From Paucibacter_B soli (lineage in GTDB: Bacteria > Pseudomonadota > Gammaproteobacteria > Burkholderiales > Burkholderiaceae_C): DNA of 64,000 bases. Below are positions 1 through 8,428 of the stretch, one piece after another (the stretch's first letter is position 1; each line of letters opens with the position of its first letter). The position numbers and the translations under genes were made by a program. The notes below the pieces were generated by a model. The model did not search any database. It worked only from the letters and a program-made list of their open reading frames with translations, and was not told where the DNA came from. Location of the stretch: contig NZ_JBBHJW010000005.1 in assembly GCF_037482845.1 (NCBI RefSeq), forward strand, positions 1 to 64,000, given 5' to 3'.

Positions 1-330
1 TGCACCAGGCTAGCCATACTGCCGAGGCTGCTGCGGGTTCCGGCGTGCACCATCATTTTGGCGGCAGGCCAAGCTGCTCGCCCGCCGTGGTCCGCCGTGC
101 TCGGCCAGTTTCCACTGCGGTGAACGAACCGATCGCGGCATTGACGCGCGGGAAATTCCCCATCCACGGCGTCATCGCGTTCACACGTCCGCTCTGCGCA
201 ACCCATATTGGCGCCAAGCCATCGTTTGATCCATGCACCACCGAGGCATCGCAAACTGAGGCCGCGCTTCGCACTTACCGGGTGCGCAGACGCCGCGATG
301 CCTGAGTCTTTGCAGGGACTTCTCAGCGCG

Positions 331-640
331 TTAACAGCGTGGCATTGATTTCTCGTCAAGGCCTGGCCCAGGCTGCTTGCCTAAGCGCAGGCCTAGGGAC
401 GAAGGACAGCCAGCTCGAGACGCGGGCAGCGTGTTTGCCCGCGCTGAGCAGCGCAGACTTGGGCCTTGGATCCAGAGTGTGCGCGGGTAGTCGGCACCGC
501 GCTTGTTGATGCGGCCCGGACGCAGCTTGCCGCCACTGGCGCGCGGGCAGTGCACCAGGCCGCGCCAGGTGGCGAACGGGCGCGCGTTGCGTTCTTGAAC
601 TGGCCGTGTCGGCGATAGAAGCAAGCGCTTGGGCCAGCGC
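331..640 (-). pseudogene. Decayed IS110/IS1111-type transposase, C-terminal fragment
   Basis: Read on the minus strand, about 496-576 encodes FATWRGLV, ASGGK and GRINKRG in order. These match the C-terminal (Transposase_20) region of IS110-family transposases, where the usual forms are FAAWLGL, S(S/T)GGK and RI(T/N)KRGD. The preceding piece (ALASIADTA, about 605-640) and the following piece (PKSALLSAGKHAARVSSWL, about 395-450) lie in a different reading frame, so at least two frameshifts are needed to join them. No intact catalytic N-terminus is present. The fragment abuts the 3' end of the lipocalin-like gene. No terminal repeats could be located, and most of 1-330 holds nothing I recognise. 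It is a relic, not a working element. Confidence 0.6.
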
Positions 641-1155
641 TACCTTGCTCGCTTCAACACGACTTCGGCAGTACCGCCGCCGGTCGAAGCGGGGGTCCTC
701 CATGTGAGCTCGTCACCCTTGAGCGTGAACGGCCGTTTCTGGTCGGCTCCGTTCCAGTTTGGAAAGGTACTGGCTTCTATGTGGAACGTGATCGTCTTGG
801 CCGTTTCGTCGACGCTATATCTGCCGAAGTGAGCGATCGAGCCTTGAACGACGGCCTGGTTTTCCTCCGGTGTACCCTGCATGCGATTGGAGGAAGTGAA
901 TTTGGCCAGCCCTGCGCGCGCGGTCATCAAGATGTAGCGGCCATTGCTATCGAAGGTCGCCTGTCCCTGCGGATTGGGTCCAAAGAGGGGCTCGCGAATG
1001 CCATCGGGGCGCACCAGGTCAACCGAGACATATGCCCAGGTTCCGACGACCTGATCTTTGAGGGTGGCTTGAGCCATGGCGCAGCGCTCGGGCAGAACAA
1101 TCCAGAGAAGCAGCAACGCCATGGGAGGCCGGGTGCGTAGGCTGAATCGGTTCAC
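640..1155 (-). CDS. Exported lipocalin-like domain protein
   Basis: 171 aa from a GTG start at 1155, chosen because GGAGGA lies five bases upstream; the frame stays open further 5' without a ribosome site. The N-terminus (about residues 12-29, MALLLLWIVL up to AMA-QA) is a short signal peptide. The mature part opens with LKDQVVGTWAYVSVD and continues with GRYILMTARAGLAKF and LTWRTPAS, the pattern of the lipocalin-like domain (Lipocalin_5) of small secreted beta-barrel proteins. Ligand and role are unknown. The promoter is nearly a copy of that of the cupin gene upstream, so the two are probably co-regulated though separately transcribed. Its stop codon abuts the decayed transposase. Confidence 0.75.
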   Translation of the reverse strand: MNRFSLRTRPPMALLLLWIVLPERCAMAQATLKDQVVGTWAYVSVDLVRPDGIREPLFGPNPQGQATFDSNGRYILMTARAGLAKFTSSNRMQGTPEENQAVVQGSIAHFGRYSVDETAKTITFHIEASTFPNWNGADQKRPFTLKGDELTWRTPASTGGGTAEVVLKRAR

Positions 1156-1210
1156 GGCGTTCCTCCGCGATGGTTCGATGGGCGTTCCGAATGATGCCCG
1201 GCGGTCAGCG

Positions 1211-1239
1211 TCTATCCGTCGTCGCACGGTGCGAGGCAA
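1211..1239 (-). promoter_or_regulatory. Predicted promoter of the lipocalin-like gene (twin A)
   Basis: On the minus strand TTGCCT (1239-1234) and GATAGA (1216-1211) are separated by 17 bases. The expected transcript start is about 50 bases before the GTG at 1155. The element and its flanks align with the promoter of the cupin gene at 1841-1869: the shared pattern is GGCCGCTTG, then a -35-like hexamer, GCACCGT within the spacer, and ATA(A/G)ACGCTGAC around the -10. Confidence 0.5.
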
Positions 1240-1360
1240 GCGGCCCGCCGGCTCGGGTAGCAAGGGCATCGGCGGTCCAGTTCAAGCCGTCGTCAAGGTG
1301 CATCGGCCTGCTTCGAGGCGAGATTCACAAGGCGCCACACACAATCGGCCGGGCCAAGTC

Positions 1361-1780
1361 CTAAGGTGCCTTTGGAATGTCTACGGCTATCCACACTGCG
1401 GGGATCGTTCCGCGGTTTTCGGCCCAGTGCGTCGTCGCTTTGCCCTCTGCAAAGCCCTCTCCAGGGTGGATCACTACGTCCGGCTTGTCGGCCTGGTGGT
1501 AGGTGACTTCGCCCTGGAGGAAGTAGCTGACAGTCGGTCGGTCCTTGTGTGTGTGGATGCCAAGCACGCCGCCCGGCTGTAATGTGATTCGGCGCATTCG
1601 CAGCGGCCTGCCCTTGACTGAGTCGATCTCCTCGGTCAGATCAATGGAATGCAGGACGGCCGCAGTCTGCCCCTTTGTTTCCCTTGGCGCATCAGCCTGT
1701 CCGTGGGCAACGCCGGCCAGGAATGCGCCGGCAAGGCTGGTGGAGCCAGCAATAACGAGGGCCAGGGCATGTGGGCGCAT
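1361..1780 (-). CDS. Periplasmic cupin-domain protein
   Basis: 139 aa. Residues 1-27 form a signal peptide ending at VAHG-QA. The rest is a single cupin_2 barrel: LQPGGVLGIHTHKDRP is cupin motif 1 with the metal-binding histidines of HTH, and VVIHPGEGF followed by THWAENRG supplies motif 2. The YFLQGEVTY strand between them is typical. Small cupins of this type bind a metal and a small ligand, but enzyme activity cannot be inferred. It stands alone on the minus strand, upstream of the lipocalin-like gene, and shares its promoter sequence type. Confidence 0.8.
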   Translation of the reverse strand: MRPHALALVIAGSTSLAGAFLAGVAHGQADAPRETKGQTAAVLHSIDLTEEIDSVKGRPLRMRRITLQPGGVLGIHTHKDRPTVSYFLQGEVTYHQADKPDVVIHPGEGFAEGKATTHWAENRGTIPAVWIAVDIPKAP

Positions 1781-1840
1781 GAAGGTCTCCTTCGTCGGTG
1801 TCGAGCTGACAAGCGTAGCCTGGGCGCCCGAGAGTCAGCG

Positions 1841-1869
1841 TTTATGCGCCGCAGGACGGTGCTTGTCAA
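1841..1869 (-). promoter_or_regulatory. Predicted promoter of the cupin gene (twin B)
   Basis: On the minus strand a perfect TTGACA (1869-1864) is followed after 17 bases by CATAAA (1846-1841). The transcript would start about 55 bases before the cupin ATG at 1780. It is the stronger of two related promoters; about 40 bp, including bases outside the hexamers (CGGCCGCTTG before, CGCTGAC after), align with 1211-1239. Confidence 0.6.
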
Positions 1870-1992
1870 GCGGCCGACACCAGCCGGCAGCGGCATGCGC
1901 TCGCCTAACTCAGACGCCCGCCAAGCAAGCACAGATCGCCCCCGCCGGCGTATAAACGCGACGGGCTCCCATCGGCGCATGCTGAATCAACA

Positions 1993-2814
1993 ATGATGAA
2001 TACATCCCACACCGATCGCCTGTTTGCCGGCTCCATTCCACAGCTCTACGAGCAATACCTGGTGCCGCTGATCTTCGAGCCCTATGCCGTCGACATGGCC
2101 GCGCGCGTCGCCGCGCTGCGGCCGGCGAGGGTGCTGGAGGTCGCCGCCGGCACCGGGGTGCTGACGCGCAGGCTGGCGGCGCGCCTGCCACCCGAGGCAG
2201 CGCTGGTGGCAAGCGATCTCAACGAGCCGATGCTGGACCATGCGGCCGCCATTGGCACGGCGCGGCCAGTGCAGTGGCAGCAGGCCGATGCGATGAGCCT
2301 GCCCTTCCCCGACGCGTCTTTCGATGTGGTGGTGTGCCAGTTCGGCGTGATGTTCTTTCCCGACCGGGCCCTTGCCATGGCGGAGGCGCGCCGTGTGCTG
2401 CGGCCCGGCGGCTCATTCCTCTTCAGCGCCTGGGACGCCATCGAGCACAACGAGTTCGCCGATGTTGTGATCCGCGCGCTGGCGGCGCTGTTTCCTGCAA
2501 GGCCGCCGCAGTTTCTGGCGCGCTTGCCGCATGGCTACCACGAGCAGGCGCAGATGGCGACGGATCTGGCGCGCGCCGGCTTCGCGGCGCCGGCACACTT
2601 CAGCACCCTCGGTTTCATGAGCCGCGCGGCTTCGCCATGCCTGCCGGCCACGGCCTACTGCCAGGGCACGCCGCTGCGCAATGAGATCGAAGCCATCGAC
2701 GGCAACCGGCTCGAGGAGGCGACGCAGGCCGCCGAAGCCGCGATCGCAGCGGTATTCGGCAGCGGCCCTGTGGAGGGGCGCATTCAGGCCGTTGTGGTGG
2801 AGGTGGCGCGCTGA
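1993..2814 (+). CDS. Class I SAM-dependent methyltransferase
   Basis: 273 aa. SAM-binding motif I is VLEVAAGTGVLTRRLA (about residues 49-64), the acidic loop is ASDLNEPML, and motif II/III is FDVVVCQFGVMFFPD followed by VLRPGGSFLFSAWD. This is the Methyltransf_11/UbiE-like fold. The C-terminal third (about 160-273) carries the variable substrate part and gives no clue to the acceptor. Two ATG codons occur in tandem at 1993 and 1996; no good ribosome site is visible before either. It is divergent from the cupin gene, with about 200 bp between, and is followed by an unrelated membrane protein gene. Confidence 0.85.
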   Translation: MMNTSHTDRLFAGSIPQLYEQYLVPLIFEPYAVDMAARVAALRPARVLEVAAGTGVLTRRLAARLPPEAALVASDLNEPMLDHAAAIGTARPVQWQQADAMSLPFPDASFDVVVCQFGVMFFPDRALAMAEARRVLRPGGSFLFSAWDAIEHNEFADVVIRALAALFPARPPQFLARLPHGYHEQAQMATDLARAGFAAPAHFSTLGFMSRAASPCLPATAYCQGTPLRNEIEAIDGNRLEEATQAAEAAIAAVFGSGPVEGRIQAVVVEVAR

Positions 2815-2876
2815 TCGCCCGAGGTGAGCAATGGCACTGGTCAGGCGTGCCGGCGCATCGTGAGAAGCGCTCGCTC

Positions 2877-3278
2877 ATGAACGCTGCCCATCTTTACGCC
2901 GTGCTGCTGGGTGGGTCGATCGCCGGCGCGCTGGACATCCTGTTTGCGATTTCCTTTGCCGCCTACCAGGGTGCCACGCCCGTGCGCCTGCTGCAGACCG
3001 TGGCCAGCGGCCTGCTCGGCAGCGCCGCGTTTGCCGGTGGCCTGCCGGTCGCCGCCCTGGGTCTGGCGCTGCATCCGCTGCTTGCGGGCGGCCTGTTCGG
3101 TGCCCTGGTCTTCCTGGCCATGCGGCTGCTGGTACTGCCGCTGTCGGCCTTCCCCTATCCGGTCAGCTTCAAGCCGCTCGCCACCGCGCTGGACCTGCTG
3201 TCCCATATGCTGCTGTTCGGCGTGCCGATCGCCTGGGCCGCACAGCGGGCCTTGCTCGATGCGAGCGCAAAGGCCTGA
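2877..3278 (+). CDS. Small integral membrane protein, unknown function
   Basis: 133 aa from ATG 2877; a GTG ten codons upstream would add a charged, unlikely extension. There are four hydrophobic stretches: AVLLGGSIAGALDILFAIS, LGSAAFAGGLPVAALGLAL, LFGALVFLAMRLLVLPL and LLSHMLLFGVPIAWAA. The sequence resembles small inner-membrane proteins seen in many Proteobacteria without an assigned role, and I do not recognise a named family. It lies 62 bases after the methyltransferase and 40 bases before the VOC gene, so the four genes from 1993 to 4105 may be one transcript. Confidence 0.7.
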   Translation: MNAAHLYAVLLGGSIAGALDILFAISFAAYQGATPVRLLQTVASGLLGSAAFAGGLPVAALGLALHPLLAGGLFGALVFLAMRLLVLPLSAFPYPVSFKPLATALDLLSHMLLFGVPIAWAAQRALLDASAKA

Positions 3279-3317
3279 ATCACCCCGCAACGCGCACCTC
3301 GCCCCTCTTGTTCAGCC

Positions 3318-3713
3318 ATGTTTTCACACATCTTCGTCGGCGTGAGTGACTTCGAGCGCGCGCTCGCCTTCTACCGGCCGCTGATGGCCGCGCTTGGCAT
3401 CCAGGCGCGCTTCTGCGATGCCGGCCGGCCATGGGCGGGCTGGCAATCGAGCCCCGATCCGCGCCCGCTGTTCCTGATCGGCAAGCCCTACGACCGCGCG
3501 CCCCATCATGCCGGCAACGGCCAGATGGTGGCCCTGCTGGCCGCCAGCCGGGCGCTGGTGCGCGCTGCCCATGCGGCGGCCCTGGCCCACGGCGGCACGG
3601 ACGAGGGCGCCCCGGGCCTGCGGCCCGAGTATCACGAGCATTACTACGGCGCCTATTTCCGCGATCCCGATGGCAACAAGCTCTGCGTGGTCTGCCATGC
3701 GGCCGAAACCTAG
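3318..3713 (+). CDS. VOC (glyoxalase/bleomycin-resistance) family protein
   Basis: 131 aa, one vicinal-oxygen-chelate module pair. It opens with the family signature MFSHIFVGVSDFERALAFY, where the first-strand His is a usual metal ligand, and ends with YFRDPDGNKLCVVCH, where a Glu ligand often sits. The centre holds GNGQMVALLA and a helix of alanines. Members may be lyases, dioxygenases or binding proteins; nothing here fixes the substrate. It is closely spaced with the next gene (11 bases). Confidence 0.85.
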   Translation: MFSHIFVGVSDFERALAFYRPLMAALGIQARFCDAGRPWAGWQSSPDPRPLFLIGKPYDRAPHHAGNGQMVALLAASRALVRAAHAAALAHGGTDEGAPGLRPEYHEHYYGAYFRDPDGNKLCVVCHAAET

Positions 3714-3724
3714 ACTCTGCAGCC

Positions 3725-4105
3725 ATGAACAGCTCCGAAACCTTCGCCAAGCGCGTGTTCTTCTGGGCCGCCGTCTACGGCATCGTCATGCTGGCGCCGC
3801 AGTATTTTCTGGAGGGCCAGCTGGGGCGGGACTTCCCGCCGCCGATCACCCATCCGGAGCATTTCTACGGATTCATTGGCCTGGCGCTGGCCTGGCAGTT
3901 CGCCTTTCTGGCGATTGCCAGGCAGCCCACGCGGCTGCGCCCGGTGATGCTGGCCGCCGTGCTCGAGAAGTTCTCGTTCGCGGCCTCCAGCTTCGCCCTG
4001 CTGGCGGCCGCGCGCGCGCCGCTGCCGCTGGGCATCTTCGCGGCCATCGACGTGCTGCTGGGCACGCTGTTCCTGCTTGCCTACCGCAGGCTTGCTGACA
4101 CTTAG
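3725..4105 (+). CDS. Small four-helix membrane protein, unknown function
   Basis: 126 aa, start ATG 3725 just after the VOC stop. Hydrophobic segments are VFFWAAVYGIVMLAPQYF, HFYGFIGLALAWQFAFLAI, PVMLAAVLEKFSFAASSFALL and PLGIFAAIDVLLGTLFLL. The order and spacing resemble short DoxX-like or unassigned membrane proteins but no diagnostic motif is visible. It ends convergently with the peptide transporter gene, overlapping it by four bases. Confidence 0.65.
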   Translation: MNSSETFAKRVFFWAAVYGIVMLAPQYFLEGQLGRDFPPPITHPEHFYGFIGLALAWQFAFLAIARQPTRLRPVMLAAVLEKFSFAASSFALLAAARAPLPLGIFAAIDVLLGTLFLLAYRRLADT

Positions 4106-5523
4106 GCTGGCGCGTCGTCCGGCGCCAGCACCTTGCCGAACAGCAGCTTCACCACCAGCAAGAGCAGGCCCGCGGCCGCCACCAGGGCCGCATGCAGGGC
4201 CCAGAACTGGCCGCCGGGCAGCTCGTCGAGCAGGCCGGCCAGCCAGCCGACGAAGGTGTTGCCCACGAACAGGTGCAGGTAGTAGATGCCGATCAGCAGG
4301 CCTTCCAGGCGGCGCGGCGCGGCGCGCGAGTACAGCGCCAGGCCCACCGGCATGATGTTGGCAAAGCCCAGGTTGTTGAGCAGGGTGTAGCCCACGGTCC
4401 AGGCAAAGCTGACCTTCTCGCCGGTGGCCGCGATATGAGCGGCCGCCAGCATCAACAGCGCCGGGGCGGCCGCGCTGACCAGGCAGCCCAGCGCCATCTT
4501 GGTGATCTCGTCGGGCTCGCGGCGGCGCGTCGCCCACCAGCGCCAGAAGGCCAGCGAGGCCAGCATGGTGGCGGTGCTGAAGAAGGCATCCACCGCCTGC
4601 AGCCAGGTCACCGGCACCTGCCAACCCAGCAGCACCAGGTCCATATGCTTTTGCGACCAGAGCGGAAAGGCGTTGTTGTACTGCTGGTTGCCCACCACCG
4701 AGAGCACCAGTACCGGGATCAGCGCGATCAGCAGCAGCAGGCGCGCCAGCTCCTGGCGCGTCATGCGCGGCTTGGCCTGGCCGGCCAGCGCGGCCTTGGC
4801 GGCAGCGCCACGCGCAGCCTCGGCCGGCAGCCAGCGCCGCCCCAGCAGATACACCACCAGGCCGATCAGCATGCCCACGCCGGCGGCGCCGAAGCCCCAG
4901 TGCCAGGCCAGCTTTTCGCCCAGGGTGCCGCACACGATGGGGGCCAGGATCACCGCGATCTGCACCGCCAGCATGAAGATCTGGAAGGCGCTGGCGCGGC
5001 GCTTGTCGCCGGGCGCATAGAGTGCGCCCACCTGGGCGGCGATATTGCCCTTGAAGCAGCCCACCCCCACCAGCAGGCAGGCCAGCGCGGCCAGGAAGCT
5101 GGCCTCGAAGGCCATCAGGAAATGGCCCAGCGCCATCAGGCTGGCGCCCATCACCACGGTGCGGGTACGGCCCAGCCAGCGGTCGGCCAGCAGGCCGCCG
5201 AACAGCGGCATTAGGTAGACGAAGCCGGCGTAGAGGCCGAACACCACCGAGGCCAGCTGCTGCGGCGAACGCGGGCCGGTGAGGTTTTCGATCAAGGCGC
5301 GCAGCGTCGCCATGCCGTCCACCGCGCCGATGTGCTCGGGCAGGAACAGGTAGTTGCTGAGGTAGAGCACCAGCAGGGCCTGCATGCCGTAGTAGGAGAA
5401 GCGCTCCCACAGCTCGCAAAAGGCCAGCCAGCCCAGGCCGGCCGGGTGGCCTAAGAAGGCGCGGTCGCTAAGCGTGCGAGCGCTGCTCGCTGCGGGGGCG
5501 CTGTCGAGGGGAAAGGTGGTCAC
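4102..5523 (-). CDS. Proton-dependent oligopeptide transporter (POT/PTR2 family)
   Basis: 473 aa from GTG 5523, the first plausible start in front of the conserved part; upstream codons encode an unrelated Arg-rich stretch. TM1 carries ELWERFSYYG, the ExxERFxxYG proton-coupling signature of bacterial POT carriers. The PTR2 signature follows in FGGLLADRWLGRTRTVVMGA, and about 12-14 membrane segments can be traced. These proteins import di- and tripeptides with protons. No SD sequence stands before the GTG, so the exact start is uncertain. It is divergent from the LysE gene, across 293 bp in which I see no other feature. Confidence 0.85.
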   Translation of the reverse strand: MTTFPLDSAPAASSARTLSDRAFLGHPAGLGWLAFCELWERFSYYGMQALLVLYLSNYLFLPEHIGAVDGMATLRALIENLTGPRSPQQLASVVFGLYAGFVYLMPLFGGLLADRWLGRTRTVVMGASLMALGHFLMAFEASFLAALACLLVGVGCFKGNIAAQVGALYAPGDKRRASAFQIFMLAVQIAVILAPIVCGTLGEKLAWHWGFGAAGVGMLIGLVVYLLGRRWLPAEAARGAAAKAALAGQAKPRMTRQELARLLLLIALIPVLVLSVVGNQQYNNAFPLWSQKHMDLVLLGWQVPVTWLQAVDAFFSTATMLASLAFWRWWATRRREPDEITKMALGCLVSAAAPALLMLAAAHIAATGEKVSFAWTVGYTLLNNLGFANIMPVGLALYSRAAPRRLEGLLIGIYYLHLFVGNTFVGWLAGLLDELPGGQFWALHAALVAAAGLLLLVVKLLFGKVLAPDDAPA

Positions 5524-5816
5524 GGCGCGGCGGTCGTCAAGATGGGTGGAAAAGCCGCGACTGTCGGCGAAAGCGGCCCTGCTGGCAATCCGCAATCGCC
5601 TGCGTGGCAAAGAAAATTGAAGTCTTTGCCGATCTCCGCGGACGACCGGCCGACACCGGCACAAGGCGGCAATACCGTAGCTTCCCGGGAGGCTGTTGCG
5701 CGCTTGTACCTCCACCGGCACTGATACAGCGTTGTGCCGTGGGCACCGGCTTGTGGCTTGGCCGCGCCGGCCACCCTGCCTAAGCTGGCGGCACTGTTGA
5801 ACCGGAGCCCCCTGCG

Positions 5817-6404
5817 ATGTCTGAACTGCTGCCCCTGATGACCTACTGTTTCGTCATGTCCAGCACCCCGGGGCCCAACAACGTCATGCTCACCACCACT
5901 GGCGCCAACTTCGGCTTCCGCGGCGCGCTGCCGCAGATCCTGGGCATCAATGTGGGCGTGGCCGTGCAGACCCTGGTCTGCTGCCTGGGCCTGGGCAGCC
6001 TGTTCATGGCCTACCCGCTGGCGCAGGACGCGCTGCGCATCGTGGGCGCGCTCTACCTGATCTTTCTGGCCTGGAAGCTCAGCGGCGCGGGCGGCATCAA
6101 CAGTGGCGAGGCACCCCGGCCGGCCAGCTTCTGGCAGGGCCTGATGTTCCAGGCGGTGAATCCCAAGAGCTGGGTCAAGGCGGTGACGATCGCCTCGGTC
6201 TTCATGCCCGCCAACCTCGGCCCGCTGCAGGGCGGCCTGGTGGCGGCGCTGCTGGGCTCGCTGATCGGCTTTCCCTGCAGCTCCAGCTGGGCCCTGTTCG
6301 GCATGGCGATCCGGCGCTGGCTGGACGACCCGCTTAAGCGCCGCGTCTTCAACCTGAGCATGGGCGGCACCTTGCTGGTGTTGGCGATCCGCTTCCTCGC
6401 CTAG
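5817..6404 (+). CDS. LysE/RhtB-family amino acid exporter
   Basis: 195 aa with six hydrophobic segments. The N-terminal STPGPNNVMLTTTGANFGF is the LysE/RhtB signature, and MFQAVNPKSWVKAV is the second conserved block. The family exports amino acids or related metabolites with the proton gradient. GGAG lies about ten bases before the ATG. A MocR-type regulator begins ten bases after its stop, so the two are almost certainly co-transcribed, which suggests that a metabolite sensed by the regulator through PLP chemistry is the exported compound. Confidence 0.85.
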   Translation: MSELLPLMTYCFVMSSTPGPNNVMLTTTGANFGFRGALPQILGINVGVAVQTLVCCLGLGSLFMAYPLAQDALRIVGALYLIFLAWKLSGAGGINSGEAPRPASFWQGLMFQAVNPKSWVKAVTIASVFMPANLGPLQGGLVAALLGSLIGFPCSSSWALFGMAIRRWLDDPLKRRVFNLSMGGTLLVLAIRFLA

Positions 6405-6413
6405 ACTCCCAGC

Positions 6414-7856
6414 GTGTTCTCCATCGACCGCAACTCCCCCACCCCGCTGGCCGACCAGATCGAGGCGCGGCTGCGCGGGCTGATCAATGCCGGCCAGCTG
6501 CCGGCCGGCGCCCGGTTGATGTCGATACGGCAGCTGGCGGCACAGCTGGCGGTGAGCCCCAACACCGTGGTGGCGGCCTACGACCGGCTCGCCGCCGAGG
6601 GTCTGATCGACAGCCAGGGCACGGCGGGCTATTTCGTCCATGCCGGTGTGGCCGCGGCGGCGCCCGATGCCGTGGCGCTGGAGGCGGGCGAGGAGCAGGA
6701 GCCCGTGTGGCTGGCCCAGCAGGCCAACGACCAGCGCGCCGGCCTGCTGCTGGCCAGCAGCGGTGCCCTGCCCGCCAGCTGGTTGCAGGACGCCGTGCCG
6801 GCCAGCACCCTGACCCGCGCGCTGGCGCGCAGCCCCGCCGGCATGGCCACGCGCTGCCCGCCCCAGGGCCTGCCCGAGCTGCGCGAGCGCATCGCCACGC
6901 TGCTGCGCGGCCAGGGCATCGCGGCGGATGCCGGCCGCGTGCTCACCACCTTTGGTGGCACCCATGCGATCGACCTGATCTGCCGCGCCCTGCTGCAGCC
7001 CGGCGATACCGTGCTGGTGGAGAACCCCGGCTACTTCCTGATGTTCGGCCGCCTGCGCGAGCTGGGCCTGCGCCTGCTGCCGATCACGCGCCGCCCCGAT
7101 GGCATAGACCTGGACGAGCTCGAGACCGCCTGCCGCGTGCACAAGCCGCGCCTGCTGTTCGTCCAGACCACCCTGCACAACCCCACCGGCTGGGGCAGCA
7201 GCCCGGCCAATCTGCACCGCCTCTTGGTGCTGGCCCAGCGCCATGGCCTGCTGATCGCCGAGGACGATGTGCAGGGCCATTTCCACCCCGGCCAGCCGAC
7301 CCGCCTGGCCGCGCTCTCGGGGCTGGACCGGGTGATCTACTACTCGAGCTTCTGCAAGGCCGTGAGCCCGGCGCTGCGGGTGGGCTATATGGCCGCCGAG
7401 CCCGCGCTGCTGCGCGCCCTGCTGCGCGAGAAGATCTACCAGGTGCTCACCACCGCCGCGCTCAACGAGTTGGTGTTCCTGGAGCTGCTCGCCGCGGGCC
7501 GCTGGCGCAAGCATCTGGAGCGCCTGCAGCGCAAGCTCATCACGGCGCGCAACCACTGCCTCAGGCAGCTGGCCGAGGCCGGCATGCAGATCGACACGCC
7601 CAGCGAGGGCGGCCTGTTCCTGTGGGCCGCGCTGCCGCCGGGGGTGGACGTCGAGACCCTGGTGCAGGATGCCTACCGCAACCAGATCCTGCTGGTGCGT
7701 GGATCGACCTTCATGGCCGATGGCGCGGGCGATCCGCACATCCGCTTCAATGTGGCGCAGAGTCAGCAACCGCGCCTGGCCAGCTATCTGCGCGAGCGCA
7801 TCGCAGCGCTCGCGGGCGCGCAGCAGGCGCTGGCGCGGGTGGTGGCAAGGCCTTGA
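6414..7856 (+). CDS. MocR-family regulator (GntR wHTH fused to class I aminotransferase domain)
   Basis: 480 aa from a GTG start. Residues 1-75 are a GntR winged helix (PLADQIEARLRGLINAGQLP, then MSIRQLAAQLAVSPNTVVAAYDRL). Residues about 110-470 are an aspartate-aminotransferase-fold domain with the PLP lysine in SSFCKAVSPALRVGYM, and NPGYF and EDDVQGHF as other conserved blocks. MocR proteins use PLP to sense an amine or PLP itself and control genes of PLP, amino acid or transport metabolism. The gene follows the LysE exporter by ten bases, an unusual co-directional arrangement for MocR, which is more often divergent from its target. Confidence 0.88.
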   Translation: MFSIDRNSPTPLADQIEARLRGLINAGQLPAGARLMSIRQLAAQLAVSPNTVVAAYDRLAAEGLIDSQGTAGYFVHAGVAAAAPDAVALEAGEEQEPVWLAQQANDQRAGLLLASSGALPASWLQDAVPASTLTRALARSPAGMATRCPPQGLPELRERIATLLRGQGIAADAGRVLTTFGGTHAIDLICRALLQPGDTVLVENPGYFLMFGRLRELGLRLLPITRRPDGIDLDELETACRVHKPRLLFVQTTLHNPTGWGSSPANLHRLLVLAQRHGLLIAEDDVQGHFHPGQPTRLAALSGLDRVIYYSSFCKAVSPALRVGYMAAEPALLRALLREKIYQVLTTAALNELVFLELLAAGRWRKHLERLQRKLITARNHCLRQLAEAGMQIDTPSEGGLFLWAALPPGVDVETLVQDAYRNQILLVRGSTFMADGAGDPHIRFNVAQSQQPRLASYLRERIAALAGAQQALARVVARP

Positions 7857-7920
7857 GCCAAGGCAAGGCCGGACTGCGGGCGCGGCTCACAATCGGAGCG
7901 CCAGCCATGCGGAGGTGCCC

Positions 7921-8409
7921 ATGCCCAAGCCGTCTTCTTCATCAACCACCGTCATCAGCATTGCGGCGGCGCTGCTGCTGAGCGCCTGTGCCGTGGAGCT
8001 GCAGAACCTGCAGCCGGCGCAGCAACTGGCCCGCGAGGCCCGGCCGCCCGGTTCGGTCTACAGCGGCTGGCGCGTGTTCCAGGACAAATGCGCGCGCTGC
8101 CATGGCCCCGCCGCCAACGGCACGGCGGGCGCGCCCGACCTGCTGCCGCGCGTGCAGCAGATGGGCTCACGCCGCTTCGTGGGCCTGGTCTTGCAGCGTT
8201 ATGACTGGAACCTGCCGGCGGCGCAGGCCGACAGCGCGGGCGCGGCGCGCGACGCCCTCATCGAAGCGGTGCTGCAGCGCCAGGCCGGCGCCCTCAGCAT
8301 GCCCGCTTGGCAGGGCAACCCGGAGGTGAGCGCCCATATCGTCGACCTGTACGCCTATCTGTCGGCGCGCGCCCAGGGCACGCAGGGGCCGGAGCGTCCG
8401 CAGCCCTGA
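7921..8409 (+). CDS. c-type cytochrome lipoprotein
   Basis: 162 aa. GGAGG sits five bases before ATG 7921. Residues 1-22 form a lipoprotein signal with lipobox LLSAC. One haem-binding CARCH follows about residue 55 in a KCARCHGPAANG context typical of class I cytochrome c, and SMPAW near residue 127 supplies the likely distal Met. The protein would be a membrane-anchored periplasmic electron carrier. Its partner is not in the neighbourhood. It follows the MocR gene by 64 bases. Confidence 0.85.
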   Translation: MPKPSSSSTTVISIAAALLLSACAVELQNLQPAQQLAREARPPGSVYSGWRVFQDKCARCHGPAANGTAGAPDLLPRVQQMGSRRFVGLVLQRYDWNLPAAQADSAGAARDALIEAVLQRQAGALSMPAWQGNPEVSAHIVDLYAYLSARAQGTQGPERPQP

Positions 8410-8428
8410 CGGGCAGGCTCGGGCAGTC

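Noticed and set aside
5520..7769. Long open frame on the minus strand opposite the LysE and MocR genes
   Set aside because: Gln/Arg/His/Ala-rich composition is typical of antisense frames in GC-rich DNA; the plus-strand genes have clear family motifs.
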